Shown: positions 11,290 to 21,804, counted from the stretch's first letter. The stretch is 64,000 bases of DNA from Luzula sylvatica (GCA_946800325.1 OX326956.1:12503167-12567166), one strand, 5' to 3'. Numbers and translations: made by a program. The notes: generated from the letters alone by a model not told the origin.

Positions 11290-12024
11290 ATATAAACAAA
11301 ACAATTGGTACATAAAAATCAAATAGAATCAATAAACAATATAACATTATGGAGGAGACGAGAAGTTTAAAGAGTGGGTCCCACAAGGCTTCTACAACGA
11401 CATGAAATTGATCTAAAGGAAGCAAACCTAACATGCCAGAAATGGTTTGTTTCATGGCGTCTACGATTTCGGACGGTAGTCTTTTCAAATCACGCTCACA
11501 TCCATTGGCTCTATGTCTTGAATCAAATTTGCCAGAAATAGATTCCTACAATTTAATAGAATCATATCAAGAACAAAAGAAGAATGAATTCAATTGAATC
11601 ACTGAGAGCAACTTACGCAATCGAATCGATCAATGGAGAACACAAGATCAAACTGGCTCCAGGGACCATATCGAAACATCTCCACTCTGCTGCACTTTGC
11701 GTCACTGATATCTGATTTTCAATTTTTCGACCTAATTAGGAAATAAACTAGAGTACGACAAAGTGAAAGTATCAAAGACGGAATGAAAATCACTGAATCT
11801 CAATCCAAATTATTGTTTAAAGTATAATTCAGCTTGAATCATTGAATTTCAATCCAACCAAAGACAATTAAAAAGACGGAATGAAAATCAAAAGATAAAA
11901 AGGCAAGATTTACCTTACTAGAGCTGCTAAAGAACCTGCCCCTAGCATCAAGACCATCAAAATAAGCCACATAAGAAGCAACAACCACTGAAGGATGCCG
12001 TGAGTACTCTAGGGTTTCACGCAT
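11290..12024 (-). pseudogene. Captured antisense fragment of a DUF760 (UV-B-induced protein-like) gene
   Basis: Minus-strand exon pieces are 12024-11914 (37 codons: YSRHPSVVVASYVAYFDG, then RGRFFSSSSK), 11711-11627 (EMFRYGPWSQFDLVFSIDRF) and 11545 to about 11349 (ANGCERDLKRLPSEIVDAMK, QTISGMLGLLPLDQFHVVVE, ALWDPLFKLLVSS). These resemble, from memory, plant DUF760 proteins such as UV-B-induced At3g17800. Similarity stops abruptly after LLVSSIM and continues into unrelated sequence to a stop at 11288. The first and second pieces do not join in frame with the obvious acceptor. Introns are retained, so capture was from genomic DNA. It lies opposite in direction to the transposase, so readthrough would give antisense RNA to the parent gene. 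Confidence 0.65.
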
Positions 12025-12794
12025 GAGCCGCAGGCTAGGTCTGCATGCCCGTCAAAACTCAAGCCGCACGCTAGGTCGGCAAACCCGTTCACACTTAGGC
12101 TGGCACTGCGGCGAGATCGGCGATTGCTACAGATTTCGCTTTGTACTCTACAGGCTACAGGGCGATGGGGGAGGATCGAGAGAGAGAGAGAGATTGAAGC
12201 CTTGTTTCACGAGAGATGAGATTTGGTTTCCTAATTTTAAGTGAATTAACAGATGTGATGTTTAACGGAGAGACAAAAGAATAGACAATAAAGTAAATAT
12301 TGTTTAATTATGATTTTGTTTTGATGATAAGATCGGACGGTCTATAAGTTGCATGGTGGTGATCTAGTCCAATGGCCATCGGACCCACTCCCCTCCCTGG
12401 GTTGAAATATTGGGTTTGGGTTTAATTAGTGATTAATGAACCAATACAATCACCTAAAAATTATCACGTCACACTGTCACATCATCAATTAACTGCTGAC
12501 TGGACAGTTAACTGATGGACGGGACAAAAATGAGCAAAATCGAGAATTCAGAGGGTAAAATGAACAAAATTAAAATTTGGGGGGGGGGGGGGGGGGGAGG
12601 TAACTTGCACTCTTTTGCACAGTTCAAGGGCAAAAATGAGCTTTTTTTTTCTTCTTCATTCCTTTAGCTCATGATTTGTATACGATGGAACATGTTTTTA
12701 TATTTATAAATTGAAAAAATTCACTATTCACACAACTTTTTTAAGTTTATTCCGAAAATACACAACTTTTTTGGGTAATTCCGAAAATACACAA

Positions 12795-12998
12795 TGGCGG
12801 AGTTTGTAACTCCGCCAAAATTTAAAACTGGCGGAGTCTGTAACTCCGCCATGTATTAGCAACAATTAATGTAATTAATCAGACATCGGGAATTAAGAGA
12901 GATTAATATTTGGCGGAATTGGTAACTCCGCCACTGTAGAGATTGGCGGCATCTGTAACTCCGCCATGCAGTAATTGGCGGACTTACAAACTCCGCCA
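12795..12998. repeat. Five GGCGGAGTT...AACTCCGCC palindromes, left terminal repeat
   Basis: About five 21-23 bp near-palindromes with arms GGCGGAGTT/AACTCCGCC start near 12795, 12831, 12911, 12943 and 12976. They are subterminal in the MULE and mirrored at the other end, so they may be transposase-binding sites (inference). Confidence 0.85.
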
Positions 12999-13309
12999 CA
13001 TTTCCTACACCTTTACGCCGCTGTTTCTTCTCTCTCCCTCCTCCTCTCCCCATTTCTCTCCTACCAGCCACAGCCAAACTCTCTCTCTCTCTCTCGGCGA
13101 TTTGAGGTAAATTTAGTTTTTTTTGTTTATTTTGTGTTCGAAATCTTCTGAAAATAGAGTATAAACTGTTATATAACTAGTGTATGTTTCGATTTTTGTT
13201 TGTTAGGACCGATTTGTGCGAAAAATCGAATTAAACGGCTAGGATCCTTGTTTGATAATCGAGATATTTTGTCGGAACGAAAGGTAAATTATTCTTTTAA
13301 TATAGAGTA

Positions 13310-13895
13310 CGATTTAGGATTTACGATTTAGAATCCATTTAGAATTTCGGATCCATTTAGGATTTATGATTTATGATATAAGATCCACTTAGGATTTAGG
13401 ATCCACTTAGGATTTAGGATCCATTAAGGCTTTCGGATTTAGGATCCATTTAGGAAATATGATCCATTTAGGAATTATGATCCATTTATGATTTAGGTTT
13501 TAGGATCCATTTAGAAATTATGATCCATTTAGGATTTATGAATTAGGATCCATTAAGGTTTTAGGATCCATTTAGGAATTAGGATCCATTTTGAAATTAT
13601 GATCCATTTAGGATTTATGAATTAGGATCCATTAAGGTTTTAGGATCCATTTAGGAATTAGGATCCATTTAGGAATTATGATCCATTTACGATATAGGTT
13701 TTAGGATCCATTTAGAAATTATGTTCCATTTATGATTTATGAATTAGGATCCATTAAGGATTTAGGATCCATTTAGGAATTAGGATCCATTTATGATATA
13801 GGTTTTAGGATCCATTTAGAAATATCCATTTATGATTTATGAATTAGGATCCATTAAGGCTTTAGGAATTATGATTTATGAATTATGATGCATTT
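13310..13895. repeat. Degenerate tandem repeat built on GGATCCATTTAGG
   Basis: About 580 bp composed of near-copies of AGGATCCATTTAGGAATTA and ATGATTTATGAATTAGGATC in varying order. BamHI-like GGATCC recurs many times. It lies directly upstream of the transposase start, so it may form its 5' leader or promoter. It is not a CRISPR array: unit length and spacing are irregular and there are no unique spacers. Confidence 0.85.
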
Positions 13896-13956
13896 AGAAA
13901 AAATAAATATTGAATTTGAAATGCTTTAATTGTTGAACACAAAACGCAGTGACCAT

Positions 13957-16434
13957 ATGGAAGCGTCCTTCGTGATTTATTGGGACGGGTATATCAATAG
14001 GGTTGTCGATAGTATATCCCGTTACGAAGGTGGTCGAAATATGTTAATGAATTTGCCTTATGGAAGTTCATTTCAGGATTTAGTAAATTTAGTTTACAAT
14101 AACACCCAAATCAATCGTGAAATGTATGATTTGATTCTGAAAACAAATTGGCCAATTCAATTAGGAATTTGGGATGTTGTCGAAATAAATGGGGATTCAA
14201 GTCTCATAATGATGATGCAAATCAATACTGGAACTTATAAACAATTGTTTATTGAGACAAGGCCGAAATATAATCCATACCAAAGTAATGCTCCTTTTGG
14301 ATATAATTGTGCGGGTCATTCTTCAGATTCGGGTTATGATTCCAGATATCATTCCGGTCAGATAGGATCATCACAACATAATAATAATGAAGAAGAACAA
14401 GAAGAATATGATGATAATGGAGAAGAACAAGAAGAACAAGTAGAGGAATATTGTAGTGAACAAAGTGTAGGAGAAATTGATATTGATGATGTGGTGCATG
14501 CATCGAGTGTAGAAGGAGAATGGTTAAATTCAATGAACATGACAGAAGAAATGCCTTATATATGTAGAGATGATGAATGGATCGATTCAATGATAGCTGA
14601 TGATGGAGGTGAGGAAACAAATCAGAGAAATGATTTGCCCAATGACAAATCATGGCTTGGACTTATGTTTGCAACGAAGGATGGATTGAAACATGAAATT
14701 ACTGAATGGTCGATAAAGAATTACGTGGAGTTTCGTGTGCAGAGAAGTACGAAAAGCGAATACCAGATATGTTGCGTTAAAGACGATTGCCCGTGGAGGC
14801 TTCGTGCAATAATTTCGAAAAAGGATGCATATTGGAAAATCAGTCAATTCACAGGAGGACACCAGTGCGTTAATTCTAGTGTTGCCTCTCAGAATCGCCA
14901 ACTGAATGCCCATCACATATGTAGTTTTATTCTGCCTTCTTTACGCGAAGATTTAACTCTCAATCCGATTCAGATAAAGGATTTAGTTTATTCCATATAT
15001 CATATGGAAATTAGTTATCGGACCGCATGGGAAGCTCGGTCTGATGCGATGGACATAATTTACGGAAAATGTGAAAATTCATACGCCGATTTGCCTTCTT
15101 ATATGAAGATGTTAGAAATGATAGATGACAAGACAATTGTAGATTTCGATTACGGTAACGTTCCGGGTAAATTACATTTCAAACGCGTGTTTTGGGCTCT
15201 CGGTGCCTCAATTGAAGGTTTCAAACATTGTCGTCCGGTATTGAGTGTTGATGGTACTCATTTGCATGGTACTTTTTTGGAAACCCTTCTAATAGGCACT
15301 GGAATGGATGCAAACAGAGGGATATTCCCGGTAGCATTTGCAGTTGTAGAGGGTGAAAATATTTCTTCTTGGCAATGGTTCCTTACTCGCGTTAAAGATT
15401 ATGTTACTAAAAATATCCCGTTGTGCATTGTTACTGATAGGTGGTCGGGACACAGACCGGTAATAGAACAAATTTATTGTAGTTCAGACGAGCATGCTTT
15501 GCGATATTGCATTCGTCATGTCCAACAGAATATAGTTCGACGGTTTGGGAATCAGGCGTTGGGGGAATTATTTTGGACAGCGGCCACTCAACGCACTATT
15601 GAGGGATGCGATGCGATATTGGAACGAATGAAAGTAATGAAACCAGAAGTCATCGAGTACTTGGATAGTACTGTTGGTCAAAAATATCTATGGGCGGTAT
15701 CTCACGACGGTGGTCGCCGATTGGGTATTACGACAACCAATATTTCTGAATGTTTCAATGGTGTTTTGAAAGGTGCACGTGGATTACCGATTCGTTCATT
15801 GGTATCTCAAATTTGTGGTCGGTTGAATACCTATTTTTTCACGAGACGTACGGAAGGGGAAAATTGTCGTACTCGGTTTGGTTCTAGAATTGAAGAAATG
15901 CTTTTTGCAAGAGGTCAGGATAGTAGGGATCTGAATGTCTTACAACACTCGCTTGTATTGTTCGCTGTTAAGCGATACGATTTGAATCGTGGTGAGACCT
16001 TAATTTATGAAGTTCGTTTGCCCCAACCCCGCACACTACAAAATCGTTGCGAGGCCTTAAATTGTACCTGCTCGTGTGGAATCCCCCAATTGGAAGGACT
16101 TGTTTGCTCTCATGTTATGGCGGTATGTCGTAAACTTAACATAAGTCATTACGATATGTGTCATGATTTCTATCGTATGCAAGTTTTCAAAAAAACATAT
16201 GAACAAACCTTACCAGTTATCCTGGACCGTCGTTATTGGCCTCGTGTGCAAGGACCGATATTACTTCCACCTGAGAATGTGCGAAGGCTACCTGGCCGTC
16301 CGAAGAAAAAACGAGACCAAACTGAGATGGACCCAAATGGGAGAAAAGGGAACAGGTGTAGTTATTGCAAAGCTCGAGGGCATACCATACGTACATGTGT
16401 GGAACATCGTGCCATTCAACTTCCATTTGATTAG
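13957..16434 (+). CDS. MULE transposase (MURA-like) with SWIM and zinc-knuckle domains
   Basis: An uninterrupted frame; from the ATG at 13957 it gives 825 residues. The N-terminal PB1-like region begins with VIYWDGYINRVV, followed by an acidic Glu/Gln/Asp stretch (about 145-225). A MuDR-type DNA-binding domain follows (GLMFATKDGLKHEITEWSIK to CPWRLRAI). The catalytic core has Asp432 (SVDGTHLHG), Asp494 (VTDRWSG) and Glu598 (NISECFNGVLKG). A SWIM finger (CTCSCGIPQLEGLVCSHVM) and a CCHC knuckle (CSYCKARGHTIRTC) end the protein. The product would bind the element ends and cut and paste the element in the nucleus. All key residues are present and no break was seen, so it may be functional. The open frame extends nine codons upstream of the chosen ATG, starting with a non-ATG codon. 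Confidence 0.9.
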   Translation: MEASFVIYWDGYINRVVDSISRYEGGRNMLMNLPYGSSFQDLVNLVYNNTQINREMYDLILKTNWPIQLGIWDVVEINGDSSLIMMMQINTGTYKQLFIETRPKYNPYQSNAPFGYNCAGHSSDSGYDSRYHSGQIGSSQHNNNEEEQEEYDDNGEEQEEQVEEYCSEQSVGEIDIDDVVHASSVEGEWLNSMNMTEEMPYICRDDEWIDSMIADDGGEETNQRNDLPNDKSWLGLMFATKDGLKHEITEWSIKNYVEFRVQRSTKSEYQICCVKDDCPWRLRAIISKKDAYWKISQFTGGHQCVNSSVASQNRQLNAHHICSFILPSLREDLTLNPIQIKDLVYSIYHMEISYRTAWEARSDAMDIIYGKCENSYADLPSYMKMLEMIDDKTIVDFDYGNVPGKLHFKRVFWALGASIEGFKHCRPVLSVDGTHLHGTFLETLLIGTGMDANRGIFPVAFAVVEGENISSWQWFLTRVKDYVTKNIPLCIVTDRWSGHRPVIEQIYCSSDEHALRYCIRHVQQNIVRRFGNQALGELFWTAATQRTIEGCDAILERMKVMKPEVIEYLDSTVGQKYLWAVSHDGGRRLGITTTNISECFNGVLKGARGLPIRSLVSQICGRLNTYFFTRRTEGENCRTRFGSRIEEMLFARGQDSRDLNVLQHSLVLFAVKRYDLNRGETLIYEVRLPQPRTLQNRCEALNCTCSCGIPQLEGLVCSHVMAVCRKLNISHYDMCHDFYRMQVFKKTYEQTLPVILDRRYWPRVQGPILLPPENVRRLPGRPKKKRDQTEMDPNGRKGNRCSYCKARGHTIRTCVEHRAIQLPFD

Positions 16435-16612
16435 TGTTGAATTATTATTTGTAATTTTTGTATGTTATGTTTAAGAACTTACATTTAAGTATGGTTTGTT
16501 TTGTTTGAATTTTGTATGTTATGTTTTGTTTGAAATTATTTGATTGAATTGTAGTACTTATTGAATTTTGTTTGAATTGTTTGATTAATTTGTGTCTTTA
16601 TTGGTTATTCAG

Positions 16613-18639
16613 ATGGTTGATCCTGGACCAGTGGATTCGTCAGTTCTTACCGATCAGGTGAACCATGTGTCCAACGAGTCTCTCGACAATTTGATCACGA
16701 AGAAACACATCAGTCAGCACGGGTCTAGTTGGATCGGTTGGTTCGAGATGATGCAGCATCCTGAAATCGATGATAGGCTACGACGGGCTGGATTTTATCT
16801 GCCTACGAGATGTGCATATATCCAGCTAGATCATCCCTTCCTGACGGCACTGATTCAGCGGTGGCGTCCTGAGACTAACAGCTTCCATACACCGCATGGT
16901 GAGATTACGATCACGTTGCGTGATATTTCTTTGCTTACTGGGTTTGCAATAGACGGTGACCCGGTTTATCGAGAGAAACAGATGGGCGATGATTTGCATG
17001 CGGATTTCTTACGTTTGGTTGGGGCAGTTCCTGACAAGGGCGAACGTTTGACCATTACATGGTTGCGTGAGAATTTCGATGCACTCCCAGTCAATCCGAC
17101 AGCAGAGATTTGGGACCAATGGACGAGGGCATACATTTTGTTCTTTATTGGTTCTATGGCGTTCTCGAATGCTCAGCAGGGACGATTTTCTGCTTCTTTG
17201 GTGTATTATTTGGAGGATTTCGATAGATGAGGGACTTATGCATGGGGTGCAGCCGTACTTGGTTACATGTATAGATCGTTGGGAACTGCATGCAAGGTCG
17301 GCGCCAAAAGAGCTTATGGTTGGTATTCACTTGTGCAGGTATAATATTTTTTTTATTTCGTTCGATTTTTATTCATTAGTCTTATCATATTTTTATTGTG
17401 TCATTTTTGATAGGTTTGGGCTTGGTTCCATTTTGGTATTGGCTCGCCTGATATGACAGCTCCTGGGTCAATTAACGGGACTCCGTTAATGAATTATTAC
17501 ATTGGTGCGCGCACATTTGCTGGGTCAAACAAAGGAACAGATGTGAAGTATTATATCGACCAGTTGGATCAGCTCACGTGTCAGAAGGTATTCACTTATT
17601 TATTAAATAACCCATAACTCTTACCTTACCTTATATTTGTTATAAAATAAACCTTAATTTTGATCTTCGTAGGTCGTATGGACTCCATACACACATGATT
17701 TCACACGTTTCCTGCCACAACAGTGTTTTGTGGCTTCTCATCTCTGGCTAGCGAAGGTACCGCTCATATTTGGCGGTATCGTCGAGATGCACCTACCCGA
17801 TAGGGTCCTCATGCAGTTCGGATTTCGACAGCATATCCCTCCGAATCCTATTATGGCTCGACGTGCAAACCTTACTACTGCTCAGATTACTCCGTTTTTG
17901 GGGATGTGGGATGCTAGACATCAGTCACTTGTGGAGGAGGATACCACGGTATTGAGTGGCCAATTCACTAGGGAGGTATGATTTTAATTAATAATTATAT
18001 TAGACATTTGTAAGATGTTAAATTTTTGGAACTTGTACAGGATTATATGGCTTGGTTTTGGAGAATTACGCGACGGTGGATTTTGAACTATGTGGATCCA
18101 CCTAACGCGAGGTTTCGAGCTACTGGACCGGTCTTGCGATCCATGGTATGATACAATTATTTCTATATTATATATACATTCAATTTAACTTTCCTAACTT
18201 TCAGGTGGAGGAACTCCGCTTAGATATCCATCGAGCTAGACAGAATTCGCCTTGTGGCAGTAATTGTTCTGCCGGACTCACGTTGGATCAGATGGCGAAT
18301 AGGATGTCTTTGCTACTCGAGACATTGGCTTTGAATAACGAATATGGCAATGTTCTTAATCCGCCTTCACCACCGCCTCCACAAGACCATCCATGTCAGC
18401 ACGAGTCTCAGCCACCACCACATTTTGGATCGCAGCCCGAGTTGAACCCATGGAGCGAGGTATTCCGGCCACCTTCCTCGGATTACATATGTACATCTCG
18501 CCCTCAGTATACATCAGGTACTGAGATGATGGATTTCATGAATGTCACGTATCCATATGGTCATAGTGGGGCCAGTTCTTCTCGAAACCAGTTCGAGTTC
18601 TTCGACTCCACTCAGAATGCTCCGAGAGATGATAGTTAG
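16613..18639 (+). pseudogene. Plant mobile domain (PMD, MAIN/MAIL-type) gene inside a MULE, one internal stop
   Basis: Five exons (16613-17338, 17414-17587, 17673-17975, 18041-18145, 18205-18639), all GT-AG in phase 0, would encode 580 codons. Family features include WFEMMQHPEIDDRLRRAGFY, LDHPFLTALIQRWRPETNSF, HGEITITLRDISLLTGFAID (the typical PMD core), VWAWFHFGIGSPDM and MAWFWRITRRWILNYVDPP. The C-terminal exon is Pro-rich. PMD proteins such as MAIN and MAIL1 act in silencing and genome stability, and related domains are known inside gypsy elements and MULEs. One TGA at 17228-17230 (codon 206, between DFDR and GTYAWG) breaks the frame; everything after it remains open and spliceable. It could be a recent nonsense mutation, a sequence error, or a site removed by unseen splicing. 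Confidence 0.8.
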
Positions 18640-19160
18640 ATTTTGTTTTCATGTGTTCGTGTTTGGATTATGTTGTTGGGATTATGATTGTTGTTTGTTT
18701 CATGTTTTAGATTTACATTTTGTTTTAGATTTAGTTTGTGTTCATGTTTTGTTTGATGTTAATTTTAGTTTTAGATTTTTTTTGATATTTGTTTCATGTT
18801 TGTTTCATGTTAATTTTAGTTTTAGTTTTAGTTCGTGTTTGAAAAAGTAATTGAAAATAACCAAATTAAATAAAATAAACAAACTACATGAAATTATACT
18901 CACATAAAATATAAACAACAAAAATTATCATCATCATTTATTTAATTATTTAATATAATAAAAATCAACACAAAAAATAATACAGAATTTTGGCGGAGTT
19001 ACAGATGCCGCCTATCTCCACAGTGGCGGAGTTACCAATTCCGCCAAATATTAATCCCTCATAATTCCCGACCGACGTCTGATTAAAGTTAATACATGGC
19101 GGAGTTACAGACTCCGCCATTTTTAAATTTTGGCGGAGTTACAAACTCCGCCATTGTGTA
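18640..19160. repeat. MULE 3' spacer and right-end GGCGGAGTT palindromes
   Basis: 18640-18980 is a T-rich 3' region with repeated TTTTAGTTTTAG and TTTCATGTT words and no gene. From about 18988 to 19155 four near-palindromes (arms GGCGGAGTT/AACTCCGCC) mirror those of the left end. Confidence 0.8.
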
Positions 19161-19398
19161 TTTTCGGAATTACCCAAAAAAGTTGTGTATTTTCGGAATA
19201 AACTTAAAAAAGTTGTGTGAATAGTGAATTTTTCCTTATAAATTTATAAGCCCACAAACACTTAATTGAAATGTTTAATTTCATACTTTTCACTTGGCAT
19301 TGGCAAATTTTTCACTTGATGAACCGGAGTTGGAGAGATTGGTGTTTCAAGATTAGGAAGGCAAACGAATGTTTAAATGATTTAGTTAACATATTTTG

Positions 19399-20394
19399 TG
19401 AAGGAAATACAGTTTCAGGATCAACCGTAAAAGCGTACACAAGGATAAACGAATGTAGTCGTACATTCGTAGCCATATCTTTCAGTAGGAAAATCCGATT
19501 TGAATGGTTCAAATTGGGTAAGATAGATAATTAGATTATCTATAACCTTCATGTAGAAATATATTTCATATGAACGAAGTATAAGTGTCGTTTCTGTGAA
19601 ATACCGAAAGGGTGCAACAGTATGACATACAGTTAGTAAAACAGTCATAACTTTTGCATACGAACTCCAATTGGGCTGGGCCAAATTGGGTCGTGTAGAT
19701 AATGAGATTATATACAACTTTCTTGGTTGATTTTCTGTCAGAGAAATTTATCAATTTCGTCTGGACAGAATACTGACCAGGTTCATGCAGTTTTATGTGT
19801 GAGAGGGTGTATATTGGATATACATGCCTTTTGGCTAATCCTGATCCTATTATATATAAATAGGATTTTCTCTCTCATCTTAACAAAGCAATTCATTCAG
19901 AATTATCCAGAAAATTGTGAGACAAATTTCTAGAGAGTGAAAAGGTGTAAAAGAGAGAAACCGTGAAAAGGTGTTTTACGGTTTAGAGAATCAATTCGAT
20001 TAAGCAAGTTCACCGGTGCATCGTCTAGGCAGGTGCATCCGTGACCGACGTCTTGCGATTCAAGATGGATACACGTAGAGGAGCAACAACTGAGGCTCTT
20101 ACGGTTGTGATCGATTCGGACGAGTAGATTGAGTCGGAGACGAAATCAAGCGAATCGGCGAAGTCAACGAGCGGTGAAAGACGCGTGGTGTGGGACGCGC
20201 GTATTGTCACCAACGTGACAGGATAAAGAAGGCAGCGATCAACCCTTCGTGTGCAATCAATTTTGCACCGGTAAAGATCTAACCTTCTATTTACATCGTA
20301 CCCTCGAAGTCGTGGCGTGATCTCGGGAATCGGGGAACCGGACCGGGCCTACATATCCGCTGCGCGGGACCGGGGCCGGGGATATTCCCCAACA
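19399..20394 (+). repeat. 5' LTR of the copia element
   Basis: 996 bp, starting TGAAGGAAATAC and ending TTCCCCAACA. A TATA-like TATTATATATAAATAGG lies at about 19848-19864, followed by a CTCTCTCATCTTAACAA start-like region. A G/C-rich end (GGGACCGGGGCCGGGGATAT) may form a hairpin or polyadenylation context. Confidence 0.93.
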
Positions 20395-20395
20395 G

Positions 20396-20407
20396 TGGTA
20401 TCAGAGC
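20396..20407 (+). promoter_or_regulatory. Primer-binding site (initiator tRNA-Met)
   Basis: TGGTATCAGAGC one base after the 5' LTR is the standard plant retrotransposon site complementary to the 3' end of initiator methionine tRNA. Confidence 0.92.
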
Positions 20408-20654
20408 GATCGCCATCGATTCGAGGGTCGAATCATAGTCGTATATTAGATATACGCACGGATTATCAAAGTTCGTACCCGTTTGCATGATGTTACATAT
20501 TTAGAATGTCAAATTCCATTAAAATCACAAGTGAAATTCGCTAGAGATCGATCAATAGTTGATTGAGAGTATCTAGGAATGATCGTGAAAAGGTTTCATG
20601 ATTGATCGTTTTGGAAACGAGCGAAAACAGACTGAACAGTGCAAAAATCGCATA

Positions 20655-21025
20655 GTCCGTTGTAACGGACTTGGAGTCCGTTGTAACGGAACCTGTATCT
20701 GATACGAGGTTGCGGGGATGCCAAGGGTGTCTATTGGAGTCCGTTGTAACGGACTGGGTCCGTTGTAACGGAGCTCTACGCAGTTGGTCCGTTATAACGG
20801 ACTGTATGTTGCGTTGTAACGGACTGGTCTCTGGAAATTTGGACGAAGGTTTGCAGAAAATAGCGTTGTAACGGACCTAGGTTGCGTTGTAACGGACATG
20901 TTTCTGGCAAATTTTGGTCAAACTCCAGAATAAATAGCGTTGTAACGGACTGGACTTCCGTTGTAACGGAGTACCAAGTATACTGGAGGTCCGTTGTAAC
21001 GGACTATGTTGCGTTACAACGGACT
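20655..21025 (+). repeat. Twelve dispersed TCCGTTGTAACGGA-type palindromes in the copia leader
   Basis: Between the primer-binding site and gag, (TC or G)CGTTGTAACGGA recurs 12 times, with variants GTTATAACGG and GTTACAACGG. Copies start near 20655, 20676, 20739, 20758, 20787, 20810, 20862, 20884, 20937, 20956, 20989 and 21011. Six have the full inverted repeat TCCGTT-GT-AACGGA. Spacing is irregular (19-63 bp), and the sequences between copies share words such as TTTCTGG. Confidence 0.93.
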
Positions 21026-21804
21026 GGTTTCTGGTTGCTGATTTTGTTTTCGTGATAACTTTGGCTACACAACTTGGAATTTTGAGTTCTTTATATCGAT
21101 TTGATCGGCATCAATCATACTGGCATATAGTTAGATAATTATTTAGAATAATTAGACTCCCAAATAAAAACATATGCATTTATGAAAATCTTGTGATAGT
21201 GATATAATTGGATTATGTCACGAATTTAGAAACATGCAATGGCATGATCCCTCATAATATTTAAGTCATGAAAATGCCTTCCATATCCACAACTACCGAG
21301 TTCGGTGTTACGTTTCACGTGGGTTCAGGCTAAAGTCGGGCACGTGATATTGAAACAATCGAAAGGGTGGCAAGCGTTAAATCGGGACTTGTGAGGCACA
21401 GGCTAAAGTCGACTCACTAGTAGCCTATTTGAACGATACGATGGAGATGGTTGTGACTTAACCGTCCAGGCCAATCAGATTGGAGTTCGGGGCATAGATA
21501 GGATGCACACACGGAACTGGGATTGTATTGGATACAATCTATCACCGAAATCCTATAAAGGTTCAAGAGTCGCATTGGATGCGATTGGATATAATCCTAC
21601 CTAAATAACGGGATCCCACCCGATAGGCTAAAGTCACTTGTGGGAGGAACGGAAATATGGGTCTTGAGTGTTATGGACTTGGAGTCCCGTATCGGTATGA
21701 GGGTTATCGATTCGATAAAATAACACTATCATATAATCATCATATAAGCCCTATAAGATAAGTACGCAACGTTAGTAATCAATCTTTCACTTCATTTGTA
21801 GAAT
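21026..21804 (+). other. Rest of the copia leader
   Basis: No gene. It contains repeated phrases such as GGCTAAAGTC (four copies between 21327 and 21640) in a region of short duplications, just upstream of the gag start at 21805. Confidence 0.7.

Larger units (their letters stand above)
7741..12397. mobile_element. Inner Mutator-like element, FAR1 type, with perfect 9-bp TSD
   Basis: The 4657-bp element begins GGGAGGGGAGTTGGTCC and ends as the inverted form of GGGAGGGGAGTGGGTCC. It is bracketed by the 9-bp direct repeat TGGGTTGAA (7732-7740 and 12398-12406). Imperfect terminal inverted repeats extend about 75-100 bp. It carries an apparently intact FAR1-like transposase gene on + and a captured gene fragment on -. 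It is inserted in the right arm of the surrounding Pack-MULE. Confidence 0.92.
5373..12653. mobile_element. Pack-MULE-like element with long inverted repeats, itself invaded by another MULE
   Basis: The left end (AAAAGCTCACTTTTG, GAACTGTGCAAAA) is inverted at the right end (near 12600-12650). The inverted repeat runs for hundreds of bases: 5380-6100 pairs with 12398-12645 plus 7280-7740. The flanks share CTTCATTC (5365-5372 and 12654-12661), close to the 9-bp duplication usual for Mutator-like elements. Without the inner MULE the element is about 2.6 kb. Its centre holds a captured dehydrogenase fragment. Simple repeats sit in its arms: TC/GA tracts, a GT tract at about 7640-7680, and G runs near 7682 and 12580. 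It has no transposase of its own. Confidence 0.8.
12713..19235. mobile_element. Mutator-like element carrying MURA-like and plant-mobile-domain genes, perfect 9-bp TSD
   Basis: The 6523-bp element starts GAAAAAATTCACTATTC and ends as the inverted GGAAAAATTCACTATTC. The exact 9-bp TSD TTATAAATT is at 12704-12712 and 19236-19244. Terminal inverted repeats are about 250-300 bp and contain arrays of small palindromes. Inside are two genes in tandem on +, 178 bp apart: a MULE transposase and a plant mobile domain (PMD) gene. The element landed in the hAT remnant between the Pack-MULE and the copia insertion. Confidence 0.93.

Noticed and set aside
12856..13077. 73-codon minus frame, Arg/Gly-rich
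   Set aside because: Falls in the MULE terminal repeat and a CT-rich leader.
13310..13895. CRISPR-like or satellite array
   Set aside because: Units vary in length and order with no unique spacers; it is a degenerate minisatellite inside a MULE.
14249..14916. 134- and 88-codon minus frames
   Set aside because: Antisense shadows of the acidic region of the MULE transposase; no domain or splice support.
20655..21025. CRISPR-like repeat array
   Set aside because: Repeats are short palindromes at irregular spacing inside a retrotransposon leader in a plant genome.
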